This document shows positions 1 through 6,044 of a stretch of DNA of 39,310 nucleotides, piece after piece (the stretch's first letter is position 1; each line of letters starts with the position of its first letter). The notes under the pieces are model-generated. The model did no database searches. It saw nothing but the letters and a program-made list of their open reading frames with translations, and was not told the DNA's origin. Position numbers and translations under genes: made by a program. This DNA is from Acidobacteriota bacterium. GTDB lineage: Bacteria > Acidobacteriota > Vicinamibacteria > Vicinamibacterales > JAKQTR01. The stretch lies in assembly GCA_026393755.1 (NCBI GenBank), contig JAPKZO010000040.1, positions 1 to 39,310 on the forward strand, in the 5' to 3' direction.

Positions 1-47
1 AACCAGCGCTCGACGTCGGTCACGGTCTCAGATGCGCGGGTAGCCAT
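1..47 (-). CDS. N-terminal start of an unidentified gene, cut by the window edge
   Basis: An ATG at 47 opens a minus-strand frame that stays open to the left edge and begins MATRASETVTDVERW. Fifteen residues are too few to assign a family. It lies just left of a short inverted repeat (52-73) and the attC-like site at 166-238, so it is probably the gene of the preceding integron cassette, read against the array direction like the VapBC and HicAB genes further on. It could also be a chance frame. Confidence 0.35.
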   Translation of the reverse strand, partial: MATRASETVTDVERW

Positions 48-51
48 AGTA

Positions 52-73
52 TATGTGTAATGTAACACACATA
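52..73. promoter_or_regulatory. 7-bp inverted repeat, possible operator
   Basis: TATGTGT (52-58) is mirrored exactly by ACACATA (67-73) across 8 bp of AT-rich DNA, five bases upstream of the ATG at 47. Autoregulated small genes such as antitoxins often carry such an operator over their promoter. The function is inferred from position and symmetry only. Confidence 0.35.
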
Positions 74-154
74 CCTCGCCGTTTCAACAGGCACGCTTCC
101 GTGTCATTTTTCAGTGATGCTCAAAACTGGGGGTGGGCAAGAGATTCTGGGGTG

Positions 155-183
155 TTGACATGGCGCCTCAACGGCGCTATACC
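155..183 (+). promoter_or_regulatory. Candidate sigma70-type promoter overlapping an attC site, reading towards brnTA
   Basis: TTGACA (155-160) and TATACC (178-183) are separated by 17 bp. The -10 element lies in the left arm of the attC-like site, so transcription would start near 190 and run into brnT. The -35 is a perfect consensus; the -10 matches four of six positions. It could serve as the cassette promoter. Confidence 0.4.
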
Positions 184-238
184 CGACCGGCGCCGATGAT
201 ATCGTGAGCGCCGGCGGGTGAGCGCGGAACGGTTATGC
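166..238 (+). other. attC-like integron recombination site 1
   Basis: Left arm GCGCT-A-TACCCG-A-CCGGCGC (174-193) pairs with right arm GCGCCGGCGGGTGAGCGC (208-225), leaving A179 and A186 unpaired. The right core is GTTATGC (232-238), one base off GTTRRRY. The left inverse core CCTCAAC (166-172) fits YYYAAC. The layout R''-L''-loop-L'-R', with unpaired bases on one arm only, is diagnostic for integron attC sites. The 14-nt loop gives a compact 73-bp site. The next cassette (brnTA) would begin at 233. Confidence 0.75.
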
Positions 239-295
239 CGTCGATACAGGCGGGCTTCCACTCAGTCAATACATCGTGCATACTTAGTGAAGCGT

Positions 296-586
296 ATGTC
301 GGACATCCAGTTCGAGTGGGATTCGGCCAAGGCCGAGGCGAACCTCAGGAAACACGGGGTGAGCTTCGAAGAGGCCGAGACCGTATTCTCGGACGACCTG
401 GCGTTGTTGATTGACGACCCGGATCATTCCGACGAAGAGGAGTGCTTCGTCTTGTTGGGGGTGAGCGTCGCCCCTCGAATTCTGGCGGTGGTGCATGCGT
501 ATCGTTCGGCGCCGGAGCTGATTCGCATCATCTCGGCTCGGAAAGCCACGAAGTCGGAGCGCACGACGTATGTGAAGAGGCCTTGA
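296..586 (+). CDS. brnT: BrnT-family toxin (type II toxin-antitoxin)
   Basis: A 96-residue protein with the BrnT pattern: FEWDSAKAEANLRKHGVSF at the N-terminus, a central EEAETVF, then IRIISARKATKSER near the end. BrnT toxins are RelE-fold ribonucleases that inhibit translation, and the C-terminal R-I-I-S-A-R-x-A segment is a family hallmark. I chose ATG 296 because the family begins at this FEWDxxKxxxN block; an upstream start at 218 would add 26 unrelated residues overlapping attC. The gene lies two bases before brnA, in the usual toxin-first order of BrnTA. A weak inverted repeat (CATAC 279-283, GTATG 294-298) overlaps the start and could be an operator. Length is normal and nothing looks broken. 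Confidence 0.9.
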   Translation: MSDIQFEWDSAKAEANLRKHGVSFEEAETVFSDDLALLIDDPDHSDEEECFVLLGVSVAPRILAVVHAYRSAPELIRIISARKATKSERTTYVKRP

Positions 587-588
587 CC

Positions 589-819
589 ATGAGAAAAGAA
601 TACGACTTCCGCCATGCGCAACCGAATCCCTATGCGAAGCGATTGAAGCGATCGGTCACGATTCGAATCGACGAGGCGACAATCGCGTATTTCAAAGGCC
701 TCGCTGCGGAAAACGGAGTTCCGTATCAAACGCTCATCAATTCGTACTTGCGGGACTGCGCATCATCCAAGCGGCGTCCGATGACGCGCTGGCTTGAAGC
801 GACGAGAGGCGCGGCCTGA
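589..819 (+). CDS. brnA: BrnA-family antitoxin
   Basis: A 76-residue basic protein. After an N-terminal toxin-contacting stretch (EYDFRHAQPNPYAKRLKR) it has a ribbon-helix-helix DNA-binding part: SVTIRIDEATIAYFKGLA followed by GVPYQTLINSYLRD. BrnA neutralises BrnT and represses its own operon through this fold. ATG 589 is two bases after the brnT stop, so the pair is translationally coupled. The module follows attC site 1 directly, so it may be an integron cassette, but I cannot find the GCATAAC inverse core that should close it before 1254. That end of the cassette seems lost. Confidence 0.88.
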   Translation: MRKEYDFRHAQPNPYAKRLKRSVTIRIDEATIAYFKGLAAENGVPYQTLINSYLRDCASSKRRPMTRWLEATRGAA

Positions 820-902
820 GGACGCCGAAACACCAGCAGCGGCCTCGAGCATCTTCCTGCACACGTCTCTGGCTGCGCCGACTCGCCAATACTTGAAGCA
901 AG

Positions 903-1114
903 CTTGAAACTCTGCGCCTCAGAACGCCCAACACGACCGCTCAGCACCTGACGCTTGACGCCGAAAACGCCAACAAACCCGACACCACCCGCAACTACTT
1001 CACCCGCTTCTTTCGACTGTGGCTCCGGAAGTCGCGGGTTCGAACCCCGTTACCTACCCCACTTCCCTTCTCCAACTCCCGCAACAACTTCGCGTCGGTG
1101 TCGTCGAAGGCCGG
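903..1114 (+). repeat. 212-bp direct repeat, copy 1 (partner at 2190-2401)
   Basis: Both copies open with CTTGAAACTCTGCGCCTCAG and close with TCGTCGAAGG-C/A-C/A-GGG; each is 212 bp, and the offset is 1,287 bp. Conservation is strongest over the shared tRNA-His 3' fragment and the 20 bases before it. The copies bracket the whole VapBC cassette. There is no protein gene in 820-1110. Confidence 0.75.
1016..1061 (+). other. 3' half of a tRNA-His gene (att-site-like), copy 1
   Basis: From the anticodon loop CTGTGGC (GTG, His) it continues through a 3' anticodon arm, T-arm GCGGG-TTCGAAC-CCCGT, acceptor strand TACCTAC, discriminator C and encoded CCA. A C at position 73 is typical of bacterial tRNA-His. 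No 5' half is present, so it is not a functional tRNA. Tyrosine integrases often recombine in tRNA genes at the anticodon loop, which is where the homology begins. Confidence 0.7.
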
Positions 1115-1266
1115 GCCTGCACATCTGCCCACGTCATCGACAGCATCTCGCCACGACTGAGGCCCAAGTCAAGAGCGGCAATGATCATCGGCCGGACGTG
1201 ACCGGCCACGACGTCTAGCAGCTTCTTCTCGTCCTCAGCGGGAAGGCGACGATGTTGGGCGGACAA
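1111..1266 (-). pseudogene. Fragment of a tyrosine recombinase (phage-type integrase)
   Basis: Reading leftwards, RLPAEDEKKLLDVV is followed by an I-A-A-L-D-L-G-L-S-R-G-E-M-L stretch and TWADVQARP. This matches the start of the integrase catalytic domain, where the first catalytic arginine lies in the T-G-[LM]-R-x-x-E box. Here that arginine position reads serine. After ARP the frame is lost, and an alternative frame (DDTDAKLLRELEKG) runs up to the tRNA-His fragment, so the middle of the gene is deleted. The rightmost bases overlap the GTTGGGC core at 1254, so the cassette may have inserted at or near the fragment's end. It is most likely the integrase of the element that targeted tRNA-His, not an integron integrase. 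Confidence 0.6.
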
Positions 1267-1287
1267 CAGAAATCCGGCTACTCGGCA

Positions 1288-1722
1288 TCAACCACCAGCC
1301 CGCCGCTTCGACCAGTTCTCGACTCGCAGATCAGTGAAGCGCGAAAAGTCCCTGGTGTTGACCGTGACGAGCACGAGCTTGCTGGCGTGAGCAATCGCAG
1401 CGATCTGTCCGTCGACGTACGGAACCGGTCGGCCGCGTGCTTCCAGTCGTGCTCGCTCGTGACCGTGCCACGTGGCCGCCGCGTCATCGTAGGGCAAGAT
1501 CGGAAATGACGCACGTACGACGTCTCTCAGGTAGGTCTCGAGGGCTGATCGGCGCCGACCCTGCGGAAGGCGGCGGCATCCGTACGTCAATTCGTGCCAC
1601 ACCGGGGCCGCGATGGCGCATTCGTGTCCATGTTCGTTGAGCCGTTCGACGATGTCCGCATCGGGAATCTTGGAGATCGGTGACGAGACGGTGCTCGTAT
1701 CCAGCAGATACCGCAACGTCAT
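1288..1722 (-). CDS. vapC: VapC-type PIN-domain ribonuclease toxin
   Basis: A 144-residue PIN domain protein. The conserved acidic residues are visible: D8 in YLLDTSTVSSP, the glutamate in PVWHELTYG, the aspartate in PYVDGQIAAIA, and a later TVNTRDFSRF. These residues bind Mg2+ in the active site, and VapC toxins cut RNA, typically tRNA or rRNA. The start overlaps the antitoxin stop by four bases (ATGA, 1719-1722), so translation is coupled. It is an intact, full-length gene inside the cassette at 1254-2117. The partner is a Phd/YefM-type antitoxin; such mixed pairing with PIN toxins is well known. Confidence 0.9.
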   Translation of the reverse strand: MTLRYLLDTSTVSSPISKIPDADIVERLNEHGHECAIAAPVWHELTYGCRRLPQGRRRSALETYLRDVVRASFPILPYDDAAATWHGHERARLEARGRPVPYVDGQIAAIAHASKLVLVTVNTRDFSRFTDLRVENWSKRRAGG

Positions 1723-1997
1723 AGCGAGACCGTGCGCCCGGCGCTCTTCTCCCGGATGGGCGCGAAGAAGTCGTTATCGAATCCAACTTCGTCGAGCGAG
1801 TACCGTTTGAGGAAGTCAAGGTAGGCCGTGCGGAACCGGGGTCGGTCAGCTCGCAGGCGTTCAAGAACTCGGAGGGCGACGACAGCAGCGACTGGCTTAC
1901 CCCTGCGAGTCAGTTCGATCTCGACTCCGGCTTCGGCTTGGTCGACGATGCTGGGCAGGCTGCTTCGGGCCTCTGCGATGGAATACCGGTGGGACAT
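1719..1997 (-). CDS. Phd/YefM-family antitoxin of the VapC at 1288
   Basis: A 92-residue protein beginning SHRYSIAEARSSLPSIVDQ, with GVEIELTRRGKPVAAVVAL in the middle. This is the Phd/YefM fold: an N-terminal DNA-binding dimer and a disordered C-terminus (YSLDEVGFDNDFFAP) that wraps the toxin. It should neutralise VapC and repress the operon. Upstream of ATG 1997 are two TGTACA palindromes whose centres are 12 bp apart, the arrangement known for YefM operators. It lies first in the operon, as is usual for antitoxins. Confidence 0.9.
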   Translation of the reverse strand: MSHRYSIAEARSSLPSIVDQAEAGVEIELTRRGKPVAAVVALRVLERLRADRPRFRTAYLDFLKRYSLDEVGFDNDFFAPIREKSAGRTVSL

Positions 1998-2006
1998 ATC
2001 CCATAA

Positions 2007-2024
2007 TGTACATCTAAGTGTACA
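2007..2024. promoter_or_regulatory. YefM-type operator: two TGTACA palindromes 12 bp apart
   Basis: TGTACA at 2007-2012 and again at 2019-2024, with TCTAAG between, ten bases upstream of the antitoxin start. The E. coli YefM-YoeB operator uses adjacent palindromes with TGTACA cores at 12-bp centre spacing, so this is the expected site for the Phd/YefM protein encoded next to it. Confidence 0.7.
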
Positions 2025-2042
2025 CTAGCGCAATATGTTCTC

Positions 2043-2117
2043 GCCCAACCAACGGCTGCACCCGACGGCCGGGAATGCTCGGGGTGCACGGCCGCGGGTG
2101 AGCCGTGATCGTGACGC
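2043..2117 (+). other. attC-like integron recombination site 2 (end of the VapBC cassette)
   Basis: Inverse core GCCCAAC (2043-2049) fits RYYYAAC exactly. Left arm ACGGCT-G-CACCCG-A-CGGCCG (2052-2071) pairs perfectly with right arm CGGCCGCGGGTGAGCCGT (2089-2106), leaving G2058 and A2065 unpaired. The right core position holds GTGACGC (2111-2117), which departs from GTTRRRY. The same GTGACGC and about 35 further bases follow attC site 3. Confidence 0.75.
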
Positions 2118-2150
2118 GTCTGGATGCGCAACAAGCTCCGCTCACAGCGA
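2110..2150 (+). repeat. 41-bp block following attC site 2 (second copy at 5423-5463)
   Basis: Begins CGTGACGCGTCTGGATGCGC and ends CTCACAGCGA; the copy at 5423-5463 differs only at 2136 (C here, T there). Similarity starts exactly at the attC core position and fades after 2150, as if the same incoming DNA had been joined to two different attC sites. Confidence 0.7.
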
Positions 2151-2189
2151 TCTGCGCGGCTACGGTGGCGATCTCCCGCATGAAACGAT

Positions 2190-2401
2190 CTTGAAACTCT
2201 GCGCCTCAGAACGCACGACGCGGCCATAGAACACCCGACGCAGTGGGCCGAGATCGCCAACAACACCGACACGACCAGCGACTGCTTCACCCGCTTCTTT
2301 CGACTGTGGCTCCGGAAGTCGCGGGTTCGAACCCCGTTACCCACCCCACTTCCCCGCCCCAACTCCTGCAACACCTTCGCGCGTTGTCGTCGAAGGCAGG
2401 G
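2190..2401 (+). repeat. 212-bp direct repeat, copy 2 (partner at 903-1114)
   Basis: Second copy of the repeat bracketing the VapBC cassette. It carries its own tRNA-His 3' fragment (2303-2348). Unlike copy 1 it is not followed by integrase-like coding sequence. Confidence 0.75.
2303..2348 (+). other. 3' half of a tRNA-His gene (att-site-like), copy 2
   Basis: Anticodon loop CTGTGGC, T-arm GCGGG-TTCGAAC-CCCGT, acceptor strand TACCCAC, discriminator C and CCA. It differs from copy 1 by one base in the acceptor strand. There is no 5' half. Confidence 0.7.
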
Positions 2402-2796
2402 ATGTCTGATGGCGCCGGTCCATCGTGATCGCACTTTCTGATTCTTCATGATCGCCGTGCCGCTGATGTTCGTCGTCTCGTTGACCAACTGATCCTCGGC
2501 AGGTGATGGCGGGTGTTCGGGACCGTGCGGGCGATCATGATCGCCGGTGCGGCGATCGGGATCGCGGATTCCGGGGTCTCGACCTGGGATTCCGGCGATC
2601 GTGATCGGGACGCCGGAGGCGGCCACGCTTCGCACCCGCGTGCTCTTCTGCTGGGTACTGCTCATCCATTCGGAGCCTCTACTGCATGCTACGCCCTTCG
2701 GTTCGAATCCACCGGGGAGATGCTGCTCTTGGACGTCAATCCGGGGCTCGTGGGTACGACGTGGCCCGTGTCGCCCACGGCGCGGCGACGGGCGGA
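2402..2796. other. About 395 bp without a recognisable gene
   Basis: This stretch has many short GATC/CGATC motifs and near-repeats such as GGATTCCGG around 2566-2600. Open frames exist on both strands, but none resembles a protein family I know. It is probably decayed DNA between the tRNA-fragment repeat and the broken gene at 2797. Confidence 0.4.
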
Positions 2797-3183
2797 GTGA
2801 CCGTGGTCTTTCCATCCTCGAAGTGCCCGGAGGGACCCTACGGCTTCGGCACGATCAACGCGACCGGGAACGCCCTGCATATGGGCAACATTGATATCCG
2901 TACGGAGCAGTGCCTCAACGTCGTCACGGGCGTCATCGACGGGAAGCTCATTGTCCTGACGGCGGCAAACGGCGATGAACTCCACGGGACGTTCACTGGA
3001 GAATCAGCGTCGGCGGGGGGGATCGGGACCGTATTCAAAACCACGTTTACGTTGGTATTCAACGGCGGGACGGGGCGGTTCGAGAACGCGACCGGGACGG
3101 CGGAAGTGACAGGCGTGGTGACCAACGCGGCGAGTTACCCGTGGCCGGGTCGCTGGGAATGGACCGGAACGATCCGCTACTGA
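2797..3183 (+). pseudogene. C-terminal part of a secreted barrel-like protein, 5' end missing
   Basis: The frame encodes GTINATGNALHMGNIDIRT, VLTAANGDELHGTFTG, VFNGGTGRFENATGTAEV and a closing WEWTGTIRY. This pattern (G-T-x-x-x-x-H-x-G, a T-A-x-N-G-D block, then G-G-T-G-R-F-x-x-A-T-G) is common in small exported beta-barrel-like proteins of unknown function in soil bacteria. Those have a signal peptide; here the frame upstream of 2797 gives no signal sequence and no family match, so the start seems lost. GTG 2797 could allow a truncated product. It stands alone between repeats, with no operon partner. Confidence 0.5.
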
Positions 3184-3676
3184 TGCCATCGTTGAGCACA
3201 TTATGTCGAGTGGCCTGACCGCATGGTGAGGCCGCGCAAGCGGGAGCGGAGGGAGGGGCGATCGACCGGACCGAGGCAGACGGGTGCCGAGCGGGCGGTG
3301 GTCAGTGGCGTGCCTGCGAGGTCTCATCACGTGTGGGCTCCTGCCGGAGACATCAGGCAAGAACCATGACAGGTATGGCTGCCGACACGGGTTCGGCATG
3401 CTGCAGCACGGCGAAACCCGAAGAATTCACAGGCGAGGCATCAGTTGGCCGACGCTCTGGAGCCGTGCGACGCAAGCGTTCACGCCGGCGGAGATCACGG
3501 ATTCTTTGCGTTCTGGGAGAGTCCCAACGTAAAAACCCTTTCAGGGGGAGGAGACCACTTGCGGTGATCGTAGCTAAGTCGTAACCCTTCACTTCTGTCG
3601 AGGCTCCACCGGAGTGCGCTGGCGCGACGCCGAACGCGTGGAGGAGAAACTGTTGGCCCCCGCGGACTTGGGCGAA
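3184..3676. other. About 490 bp without a supported gene
   Basis: Several short frames are open on both strands, but none shows a family pattern or a convincing start. I see no tRNA, attC site or strong hairpin. It separates the broken gene at 2797-3183 from the end of the gene at 3677. Confidence 0.4.
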
Positions 3677-4507
3677 CTAGCGAATCCTTGCGACCGCCGA
3701 CCGACACCCCATCTGAGCAAGGTCGATCGCACGCTCTTGAGAAGCACCCAATGCGGCAACTTCCGCTCGGTTGTCGGCGAGTCGCTCGACACGATGCACG
3801 AGATCAGGGTCTCGGGTCGCCGCGGCCAGTCCACATGCCTCCATGACGATCCCCGCCACGTCAGCGTCCGTCGCGCCCTGTGGAGCATGCACGGTCTGAA
3901 CACCAGTCAGTCGCATCCAAGCCACCGCGCGTACCCTCGCGTCGAGCTGTGTTGACAACCTGGTTCGCTGTTCCGAGCCCATGATCAAGGCCAGCGTCCG
4001 CAGCGCGCCAGTTACTTCACCGGCAGATGGGCCATTCGCACCGATGTCACCAGCCCCGGCCACGGTGACGAGCAAGGGGACGAGTTGACTAGGCTCGAAG
4101 CGCACCAACGCGTAGATGGCGGTCATTCCAGAATCGACGGAGCCAACTAGACTCGGAATCGCCGCCGGATCGCCCAGTTTGGCGACAACCCGGACGAGCG
4201 CTAGGTAGTAATCGGCTTCGAAGTCATCCAACTTGGCACCCCGGAGCGACAACGCACGCCGTCGCCCGCGCTCAGAGTTTAGTCGGTCGAGTTCGTCGCA
4301 TAGCGCCCTCAACAAAGTCGGGCTCACTTGACCGGGGGGCAGTCTCTCGAGGTACGCAACAGTGGCGTTCCGCTCTCGCTGCGGTCCCTTGGTCAGGCGA
4401 GAGACGAGCTGTTCCTCCGAGGGAATCGCTGTTTGGGCGAGTACCGACCCATCACACATTACGAAGGAGACCAAAGCAACTGCGATCGTTAGGAGTGGTT
4501 TTCTCAT
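3677..4507 (-). CDS. Secreted helical-repeat (HEAT-like) protein, function unknown
   Basis: 276 residues with an N-terminal signal peptide (MRKPLLTIAVALVSF, cleavage likely after SVLA-Q). The mature part is rich in paired amphipathic helices (YLERLPPGQVSPTLLRALCD, YYLALVRVVAKLGDPAAIPSL, TAIYALVRFEPSQLVPLLVT), as in HEAT/armadillo-type solenoids that mediate protein contacts; no catalytic motif is visible. I chose ATG 4507 because AAGGAGA lies seven bases upstream and the signal peptide begins there; the frame opens further upstream at 4663, but that extension has no coding look and overlaps the M15 gene. It starts 16 bp after the M15 gene ends, so the two probably formed an operon. Confidence 0.65.
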   Translation of the reverse strand: MRKPLLTIAVALVSFVMCDGSVLAQTAIPSEEQLVSRLTKGPQRERNATVAYLERLPPGQVSPTLLRALCDELDRLNSERGRRRALSLRGAKLDDFEADYYLALVRVVAKLGDPAAIPSLVGSVDSGMTAIYALVRFEPSQLVPLLVTVAGAGDIGANGPSAGEVTGALRTLALIMGSEQRTRLSTQLDARVRAVAWMRLTGVQTVHAPQGATDADVAGIVMEACGLAAATRDPDLVHRVERLADNRAEVAALGASQERAIDLAQMGCRSAVARIR

Positions 4508-4523
4508 TCCGCTTCTCCTTGCG

Positions 4524-5150
4524 CTACCAAGCCACATGCAAGTGATGATCAGCAGGATACGTGTCCCAGTCGAGAAGCTCCACAGGCCACGACACACAGG
4601 CAGCGTACCGCAGCAACATGAATTCGCCGTAGTCGTTGCGCACCTCCGGATAGAGATCGACACCTCTTCCGAACTGGTGGTAGCTCCCTGCCACCGCCCC
4701 TACTATCGCAGCATTCCGAACCGGGCAGCGATAGCCACAGGTCACGGTAATCTCCTTGCCGTAGGTGATTGACCGCATGATGTCGAGGTTCCACCAGACA
4801 TCGCTCGAAACGATGCCCCAGGGCACGTGATCGTTGTCCTCTTGGTGGTTCAGTTGAGCCCATGAGAAGTAGGTCGAGGAACCACCGGTTGAGAATTCGG
4901 AGCATGCGGGTACCGTTAGGCCCTTAGACGCGTACTCCCCCGGAGGACATTGAGATCAGGGTCACCGCACCCCTCCGGCTCTCCTCCTCCCCCCACCGGT
5001 TCCGGCGCCGGCGCCGGATACGGATCTTCGGCCAGCATTCCGTCACCACCATCAGTCCTGTGTCCCCACATCCCGTACTGGAGGGCATCCAAGCGCCCAT
5101 ACTCTGCCACGACCTGTACATCGTCGTAGAGGAAGAATTCGTAAGAGCAA
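4524..5150 (-). pseudogene. Broken M15-type (D-Ala-D-Ala carboxypeptidase-like) peptidase gene
   Basis: The downstream part (4524-4955) reads GLTVPACSEFS, YFSWAQLN, WGIVSSDVWWNLDIMR, TCGYRCPVRNAA, SYHQFGRGVDLYP and a terminal DHHLHVAW. That is the M15 peptidase layout, with zinc ligands expected in the S-x-H-x-x-G-x-x-V-D-L box and the final HxH. It has no start except an internal GTG at 4826 that would cut off part of the fold, and a stop (TGA) at 4956-4958 blocks it upstream. A different frame upstream encodes YDDVQVVAEYGRLDALQYG and a proline/glycine-rich linker (PYPAPAPEPVGGGG), which looks like the N-terminus of the same protein. A frameshift near 4930-4955 therefore seems likely. The 5' end vanishes near 5150, where another gene's DNA begins. 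Confidence 0.55.
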
Positions 5151-5157
5151 CCGGCCC

Positions 5158-5415
5158 GAGTACGATTTCTCGCAAGGCGTCCGCGGGAAGCACCACAAGG
5201 CCTATCAAGCCGGCACCAACATCGTGTTTCTTGCGCCGGATATTGCGGCGGTTTTCCCGGATTCCCCGTCGGTAGATCAGGCACTGCGTTTGTTGGTACG
5301 ACTTTCGAAGACGACGGCCGTGATTGGCAGCCGGCCTAATAAGGCGCTGCAGCCGACGAGCCGCGTTCGACAGAAAGCCAAATCAAAGGAACGGGCACGC
5401 GCGGCTCGCGGCTGA
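5158..5415 (+). pseudogene. C-terminal fragment of a small antitoxin-like protein, running into attC site 3
   Basis: The frame reads EYDFSQGVRGKHHKAYQAG, then TNIVFLAPDIAAVFPDSPSV and DQALRLLVRLSK. I know this pattern (E-Y-D-F-x-x-G-x-R-G-K ... G-T-N-V-V-x-L-x-P-D-V-A ... F-P-x-S-x-x-V-N-x-A-L-R) from small proteins encoded next to DUF5615 PIN-like toxins, where they act as putative antitoxins. No ATG or GTG precedes the conserved block before it runs into the M15 gene of the other strand, so the 5' end is missing. No toxin partner remains. The reading frame continues through attC to 5415, giving the tail RPNKALQPTSR, typical of genes read through attC. Confidence 0.55.
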
Positions 5416-5430
5416 GCGCTCGCGTGACGC
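5334..5430 (+). other. attC-like integron recombination site 3
   Basis: Inverse core GCCTAAT (5334-5340; one base off RYYYAAC). Left arm GCGCT-G-CAGCCG-A-CGAGCCGCG (5344-5365) pairs exactly with right arm CGCGGCTCG-CGGCTG-AGCGC (5400-5419), with G5349 and A5356 unpaired. The right core position is GTGACGC (5424-5430), as in site 2. The 34-nt loop makes it longer than site 1. It lies at the 3' end of a plus-strand antitoxin fragment, the usual place for attC in a cassette. Confidence 0.75.
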
Positions 5431-5463
5431 GTCTGGATGCGCAACAAGTTCCGCTCACAGCGA
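5423..5463 (+). repeat. 41-bp block following attC site 3 (copy of 2110-2150)
   Basis: Identical to 2110-2150 except one base (T5449). It starts at the attC core position. After 5463 the two copies diverge. The following 110 bp up to 5574 hold no recognisable gene. Confidence 0.7.
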
Positions 5464-5591
5464 ATTCGCGCGTGAGCTCTTCGACCTTCATTCTCCTGTT
5501 CAAATCCGGACGACGAGCGCTTCGGGGTTCTGGTGTGTGAAATGCCGCGTTCTGCGTATTGGACGTTGGGCAGATAACACGGAAATCGAAA

Positions 5592-5804
5592 TCAGAGATC
5601 TTCGGGACGCAGGCCAGTGCGCTTCGCAACCCGGACAAGCATGCGGGGGCCAAGTTCCTCGTCGTCGTGGAAGGCAAACACGAAATCGGGCCAGCCCTCC
5701 CGCGAGAGGGTTCGGTGCGAGCCAGACTGGCGCTTGAGCCTCCACCCGATTCGGAGCAGGGCTGCGAAGACGCGACGAGCCTTCGCGGACGGCCAGGTGC
5801 TCAC
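5592..5804 (-). CDS. hicA: HicA-family mRNA interferase toxin
   Basis: A 70-residue basic protein of the HicA double-stranded-RNA-binding-like fold. It shows ALLRIGWRLKRQSGSHRTL, with the catalytic histidine in the G-S-H box, then DFVFAFHDDEELGPRMLVRVAKRTGL, which matches the H-x-x-x-E-L and C-terminal helix of the family. HicA cleaves mRNA and tmRNA. Its start overlaps the hicB stop by four bases (5801-5804). Here the antitoxin gene comes first, the reverse of the E. coli order but common elsewhere. It is intact and lies inside the cassette at 5574-6077. Confidence 0.88.
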   Translation of the reverse strand: MSTWPSAKARRVFAALLRIGWRLKRQSGSHRTLSREGWPDFVFAFHDDEELGPRMLVRVAKRTGLRPEDL

Positions 5805-6013
5805 GCGGCAAGAAACGAGACGTTCAGGAACTCGGCGGGGGCCTCAGCGTGATCGAGCCGTTCGGCAAGCACCCGGAGTGCGAGCGCCTGGACGCGGGCA
5901 ATCGCCTCATCTCGGGTTGCGCCGTAGCAGAGTACGCCGGCAAGGTCTGGGACCTCGGCAATCCAGCGACCGTCGTCTTCGAGTTCGAGTTCTATTCGGA
6001 AACTGTGGCTCAC
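5801..6013 (-). CDS. hicB: HicB-family antitoxin
   Basis: With the GTG start at 6013 the product is 70 residues, beginning SHSFRIELELEDDGRWIAEV and followed by PDLAGVLCYGATRDEAIARV. This is the degenerate RNase H-like HicB fold (D-x-D-G-x-W-x-A-E-V-P-D-L-x-G-V, then the G-A-T-x-x-E-A box). It lacks the extra C-terminal DNA-binding domain of larger HicB proteins, so autoregulation may be indirect. An upstream ATG at 6043 would add ten cysteine-rich residues unlike the family, so I prefer GTG 6013. It overlaps hicA by four bases. Confidence 0.85.
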   Translation of the reverse strand: MSHSFRIELELEDDGRWIAEVPDLAGVLCYGATRDEAIARVQALALRVLAERLDHAEAPAEFLNVSFLAA

Positions 6014-6044
6014 GGACGTACAGTAACACGACCGGCAAGTCACT

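Larger units (their letters stand above)
1254..2117 (+). mobile_element. Integron-type gene cassette carrying VapBC
   Basis: The cassette opens with core GTTGGGC (1254-1260) and ends with an attC whose inverse core is GCCCAAC (2043-2049). In a genuine cassette the 5' core and its own inverse core derive from one circular attC and must be complementary; here they match over all seven bases. The cargo (vapC, vapB, operator) fills the space with 27 bp and 45 bp margins. The unit is about 857 bp. The genes point against the array direction, workable because the module has its own promoter and operator. The right-hand core is GTGACGC rather than GTTRRRY. Confidence 0.7.

Noticed and set aside
1016-2348. 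Two functional tRNA-His genes.
   Set aside because: Only the 3' halves are present; the bases before the anticodon loop cannot form acceptor, D-arm or 5' anticodon stem.
1910-2815. A 301-codon minus-strand frame through the second repeat.
   Set aside because: It crosses the antitoxin start, the operator, attC and the tRNA-His fragment; segments such as GNGVRTRDFRSHS are simply the complement of the tRNA.
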